From assembly GCA_900759575.1 (NCBI GenBank), contig CAAEVU010000076.1, positions 1 to 15,468 on the forward strand: a stretch of 15,468 nt of DNA. The letters run 5' to 3'. Each line of letters starts with the position of its first letter. Position 1 is the first letter of the stretch. This DNA is from Clostridia bacterium. GTDB lineage: Bacteria; Bacillota; Clostridia; Oscillospirales; Acutalibacteraceae. The notes below the pieces were generated by a model. It made no database searches and was not told where the DNA came from. It saw nothing but the letters and a program-made list of their open reading frames with translations. The translations under genes and the position numbers were made by a program. Shown piece by piece: positions 12,913 to 15,468 of the stretch.

Positions 12913-14874
12913 TTACGGGGAGGTGTAAATCTTGGTGGGGCCGTCGGCGCCGCCGATGATGCCGATGGAGGGGGAGTTGTTCACGGTGGTGTAGTTTTCG
13001 TACCGGCTCATGTCATAGTTGAAGGTGCGGCAGATCTCCGGATCATCGATGGTGATTTCAGAAACCGTCACGGAACCAACCGTCTCCTTCCCGTACTGGG
13101 CGTCCAGCATAAGGAGGATGCCCGTTTCCTGATCCACATACATCTGAAACTGGTCGGCCCCTGTCTGAGCTGCATAGCTGCTGTCAACTTTGCCAACGAC
13201 ATGGAAGCACTGGCGGCCGCAGTATTCCACCGTGCCTTCTACCGACCACAACTCTTTGTCCGTCAAATAGCCAAAAGCATATTCCTGGGGGAACAGGCAT
13301 TCATTGGCGCCGCTGGCGTTGGTGGGATCGCTTCGGTAGCAGTAGTTGGGATCTCCGTTTTCATCCACATAATAGCGTTCAGTGAGTCCTGGCCATTCCT
13401 CTTCCAGGGAGTGGCGTTTCTCTATGCCGCCTGCGGAAAAGACGGTTTTCGCCTGATTGTCGTATTCCCAGATATTGGAACCATCGGCGTAGGTCTCCTG
13501 AGAGAAAGTGGGGTCAATGGACGTTGTAAGGGACTGGTGGGCGATGCCCGTGTCCAGGTTGGTCTCGATCTGGTATTTCCAAGTCTGGTCGTCCCCTGGG
13601 TACATGACCGTGAACTCTACCCGAGCAGTGGAGAAATAGTCCACGCTGTTGAGCATTTTATAATAGACCTCTTCCTGAGCGTTGTCAAAAGAGGCGGGAA
13701 CATTGCCGCGGTTTGCAATAGAGTCGTTTTCCAGGTTTGGCAGCTCTAGAGTGAACGCCAATGCCATTTCCGGGATAGATTCCGTTTGGCCTTCTTCTTC
13801 CGGCATGGAGAGAATGAAATGTCCGGTGATCTTCTGGTTGGCCAATTCTTGGGGGAAGGTGAAGTAAACAGGTGCGCACTGGCACTGGTAGAGTGAATCT
13901 TGCCCTTCGTATTTTTGAGATTCCCAAGAAAGAGTGGTCCCTTCTACTGGGAAGAGCTCCCAGCTCTTTCCGGCGGCATCGGTAAAATTCAGCCGTACCA
14001 ACCATAGAGATGCTTCCGAGGGATTCTGATCCAGGGGCAAGTCGTAGATGATCTGAGCTGTTAGTCCAAGGGTGGGGGCGCTTTCTGCATCGGCTATTTT
14101 CACAGAGTTGGGAACGATTCCCGATATGGACTCGGGTAACTGTAGTTCGGGCAGGTCTACAGTGAAGTCCGCTTTGGGGAAGAACTGGATAGGAAGATCC
14201 ATCCCCTGGGTCAGGTCGGTTACGGTCAGGGACAAAGTGGTATCAAACTGACCGACCAGTCCGTTTTGCTGTTGATATTCTGGTTCCAGGCGCACTACCA
14301 AGGGGGAGGAGGATCGGTAAGTGTTTTCCCCAGTCTCTGTCCATTGACTGAAGATGTCCAGGCTTTCTCCGTAGTACACGGAAGGTTCCACGTCGCCATT
14401 CTCCGTGTGGAATACCAGTCTGTAATCCCAGCCGTACAGTTCGCTGGTGTTTTCGTTGTCCAGGTCCATGTCAGTGGTGGCTTCCAGGTCAAGAGTCACC
14501 GCCCAGGCTTCCTGGTCGAAGGTGGCGTCTGTTACGGAAAGGTCAAAGTAAGTGCCGGCAGCCAGGGGAGTCTCCGTGGAAAGGGGTGAAGTCTGTGATT
14601 GTGTTCCCGGGTTTACCAACACTGGCCGCAGAGCGATCCCCATTCCGACCAGGAAAGCCAGGGCCAGACAGGCTGCCAGCACGGCCCAGGGGCGGTAATG
14701 CCGGGTCACAGGGGAGGCCCATTCCCCTTGGAGAGGAGCCAGTTTTCCCGGCTGTTCCAAACCTAGCTTTTGAAATGTTTTGGCGGTCACCGCCTTTTTA
14801 TCCACAGGAGTAGGAGGGACGTTTTCCAGTTCCTGGGAAAAGGCGTCCGTTATGAGATGATCGAAATGTTTCAT
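12913..14874 (-). CDS. Membrane-anchored anti-sigma factor-like sensor with C-terminal GIIGGADGPT tail
   Basis: This 653-residue protein has a cytosolic N-terminus of about 62 residues, one membrane helix (about 63-86) and a large extracytoplasmic part. Its ATG at 14874 overlaps the stop of the ECF sigma gene by one base (TGATG). The layout is that of an anti-sigma factor which binds the sigma inside and senses outside. No ZAS zinc motif is seen in the N-terminus. The ectodomain has a first half of beta-rich repeats (about 95-410). The second half (about 420-630) has a YVDQETGILLMLDAQYG element that vaguely recalls LolA/RseB-like folds. Seven cysteines lie in the ectodomain. The last 18 residues hold SIGIIGGADGPTKIY (636-650), the motif typical of Na+-translocating decarboxylase beta subunits. 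The frame opens upstream to 15243, but that part is antisense-frame overlap with the sigma gene. Confidence 0.8.
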   Translation of the reverse strand: MKHFDHLITDAFSQELENVPPTPVDKKAVTAKTFQKLGLEQPGKLAPLQGEWASPVTRHYRPWAVLAACLALAFLVGMGIALRPVLVNPGTQSQTSPLSTETPLAAGTYFDLSVTDATFDQEAWAVTLDLEATTDMDLDNENTSELYGWDYRLVFHTENGDVEPSVYYGESLDIFSQWTETGENTYRSSSPLVVRLEPEYQQQNGLVGQFDTTLSLTVTDLTQGMDLPIQFFPKADFTVDLPELQLPESISGIVPNSVKIADAESAPTLGLTAQIIYDLPLDQNPSEASLWLVRLNFTDAAGKSWELFPVEGTTLSWESQKYEGQDSLYQCQCAPVYFTFPQELANQKITGHFILSMPEEEGQTESIPEMALAFTLELPNLENDSIANRGNVPASFDNAQEEVYYKMLNSVDYFSTARVEFTVMYPGDDQTWKYQIETNLDTGIAHQSLTTSIDPTFSQETYADGSNIWEYDNQAKTVFSAGGIEKRHSLEEEWPGLTERYYVDENGDPNYCYRSDPTNASGANECLFPQEYAFGYLTDKELWSVEGTVEYCGRQCFHVVGKVDSSYAAQTGADQFQMYVDQETGILLMLDAQYGKETVGSVTVSEITIDDPEICRTFNYDMSRYENYTTVNNSPSIGIIGGADGPTKIYTSP

Positions 14875-15422
14875 CAAAAATCCTCCTTTTTCAAGATGGC
14901 CCGCAGTTTTTCCCGGCCACGTTTCAGACGGCTTTTCACAGTGGATTCGTTCATGTTCAGCTCCTGGGCGATCTGCCGGACTCTCTGACGCCAAAAATAA
15001 TGCCGCAGGAAAATGTCCCGGTCGGTGGGTTCCAAACGGGAAACGGCTTCCCGTACCATTTGCGTTTCTTCCTGCCGTTCCCAAAACCGAGTGGAAGGTC
15101 CTTCTTCGCTGGGGAGAAACTCCTCCTCCAAAGGCAGTTCCAGCCGCAAACCCCGCAGATGTTTCAAAGCCCTGTTCCGGGCCACCACTCCCAGCCAGAG
15201 TTTGAGATCGCTGTCCTCCCGCAGGGTACCGGCAGACTGCCAAAGAGCCACGAACACATCGGAGGCAAGTTCCTCCAGATCTTCCTGTGTGCCGAAGCCG
15301 CCCAGGACTTTTCGGATCACCCCGGCCACATAGGGGCTATACCGGTTGATGGCGGATTCCAGCCCGTGAGGGTCCTGAACGCGCAGCGCGGCCAAAAGTT
15401 TTTTGTCGATCTCCTTTTTCAA
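14874..15422 (-). CDS. ECF-type RNA polymerase sigma factor
   Basis: This 182-residue sigma-70 family protein has region 2 at about residues 22-90, with DLEELASDVFVALWQS for core binding and the -10 contact helices around WLGVVARNRALKHLR. A short acidic linker follows, then region 4 at about 125-175 (LEPTDRDIFLRHYFWRQRVRQIAQ, HTH helix NESTVKSRLKRGREKLR). It has no region 1 or 3, as expected for ECF sigmas. The start is a TTG at 15422, chosen because a strong AAGGAGG lies 8 bases upstream and no ATG exists near the N-terminus. It is followed with a one-base overlap by the anti-sigma-like gene. Autoregulation is usual for such pairs, but its promoter is at or beyond the window edge. Confidence 0.92.
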   Translation of the reverse strand: MKKEIDKKLLAALRVQDPHGLESAINRYSPYVAGVIRKVLGGFGTQEDLEELASDVFVALWQSAGTLREDSDLKLWLGVVARNRALKHLRGLRLELPLEEEFLPSEEGPSTRFWERQEETQMVREAVSRLEPTDRDIFLRHYFWRQRVRQIAQELNMNESTVKSRLKRGREKLRAILKKEDF

Positions 15423-15430
15423 ATTTATCC

Positions 15431-15437
15431 CCTCCTT
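15431..15437 (-). promoter_or_regulatory. Ribosome binding site deciding the TTG start of the sigma gene
   Basis: On the minus strand AAGGAGG lies 8 bases before the TTG at 15422. This spacing supports the TTG rather than any later codon as the start. Confidence 0.8.
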
Positions 15438-15468
15438 GGTCCCTCCGCCTATATGAATCCGAAGAACC

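Noticed and set aside
14875..15243. N-terminal extension of the anti-sigma-like frame inside the sigma gene
   Set aside because: It is an out-of-frame overlap with the ECF sigma coding sequence; the ATG at 14874 gives the usual TGATG coupling and a sensible membrane topology.
1..15468. CRISPR arrays, insertion sequences, tRNA genes and phage genes
   Set aside because: No regularly spaced repeats, transposase motifs, cloverleaf candidates or phage proteins were seen on either strand by reading.

Overview
The window looks like chromosomal DNA of a low-redox, gut-type Clostridia member, most likely Oscillospiraceae/Ruminococcaceae. The reasons are GC-rich coding sequence with Firmicutes-style AGGAGG ribosome binding sites, T-box leaders, a cytidylate kinase-like protein, an ApbE/NusG-II/Gx-transporter trio, and a TTG-started ECF sigma gene. 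This taxonomic call is an inference from gene content; there is no rRNA or other phylogenetic marker. No tRNA, rRNA, insertion sequence, CRISPR array or phage gene was seen.

Layout. Positions 1-153 hold the 3' end of an unidentified plus-strand gene, which ends at a bidirectional terminator. Positions 328-2306 (minus strand) are a three-gene membrane redox operon: ApbE flavin transferase, NusG-II domain protein and Gx/heptaprenyl-synthase-I-like membrane protein. It has its own sigma-A promoter. Positions 2468-3085 (minus) encode a cytidylate kinase-like protein with its own strong terminator. A divergent AT-rich intergenic region with a striking palindrome follows. Positions 3392-5538 (plus) are an OmpR-type response regulator and sensor kinase pair. 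Positions 5641-6483 encode a Mrp/NBP35 Fe-S carrier ATPase and 6671-7177 a small flavodoxin, each with its own promoter.

Positions 7255-12702 form the most interesting block, with two separate T-box (tRNA-sensing) leaders. The first precedes a YkvI-like APC-type transporter and a GldA/HcxA-like metal-dependent dehydrogenase. The second precedes a 762-residue fusion of an XRE-type HTH, a cupin and a full acyl-CoA synthetase of the MACS/ACSM type. T-boxes switch genes on when a particular tRNA is uncharged, so the block is probably an amino-acid starvation response. One model is that it imports amino acids or their hydroxy/oxo/acyl analogues and channels them back to amino acids. The ligand and chemistry are inference.

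Positions 12913-15422 (minus) are an ECF sigma factor translationally coupled (TGATG overlap) to a 653-residue membrane-anchored putative anti-sigma/sensor protein. Its extreme C-terminus carries SIGIIGGADGPTKIY, the signature otherwise typical of the sodium-binding site of Na+-translocating decarboxylase beta subunits. It sits here as a detached tail on an unrelated protein.
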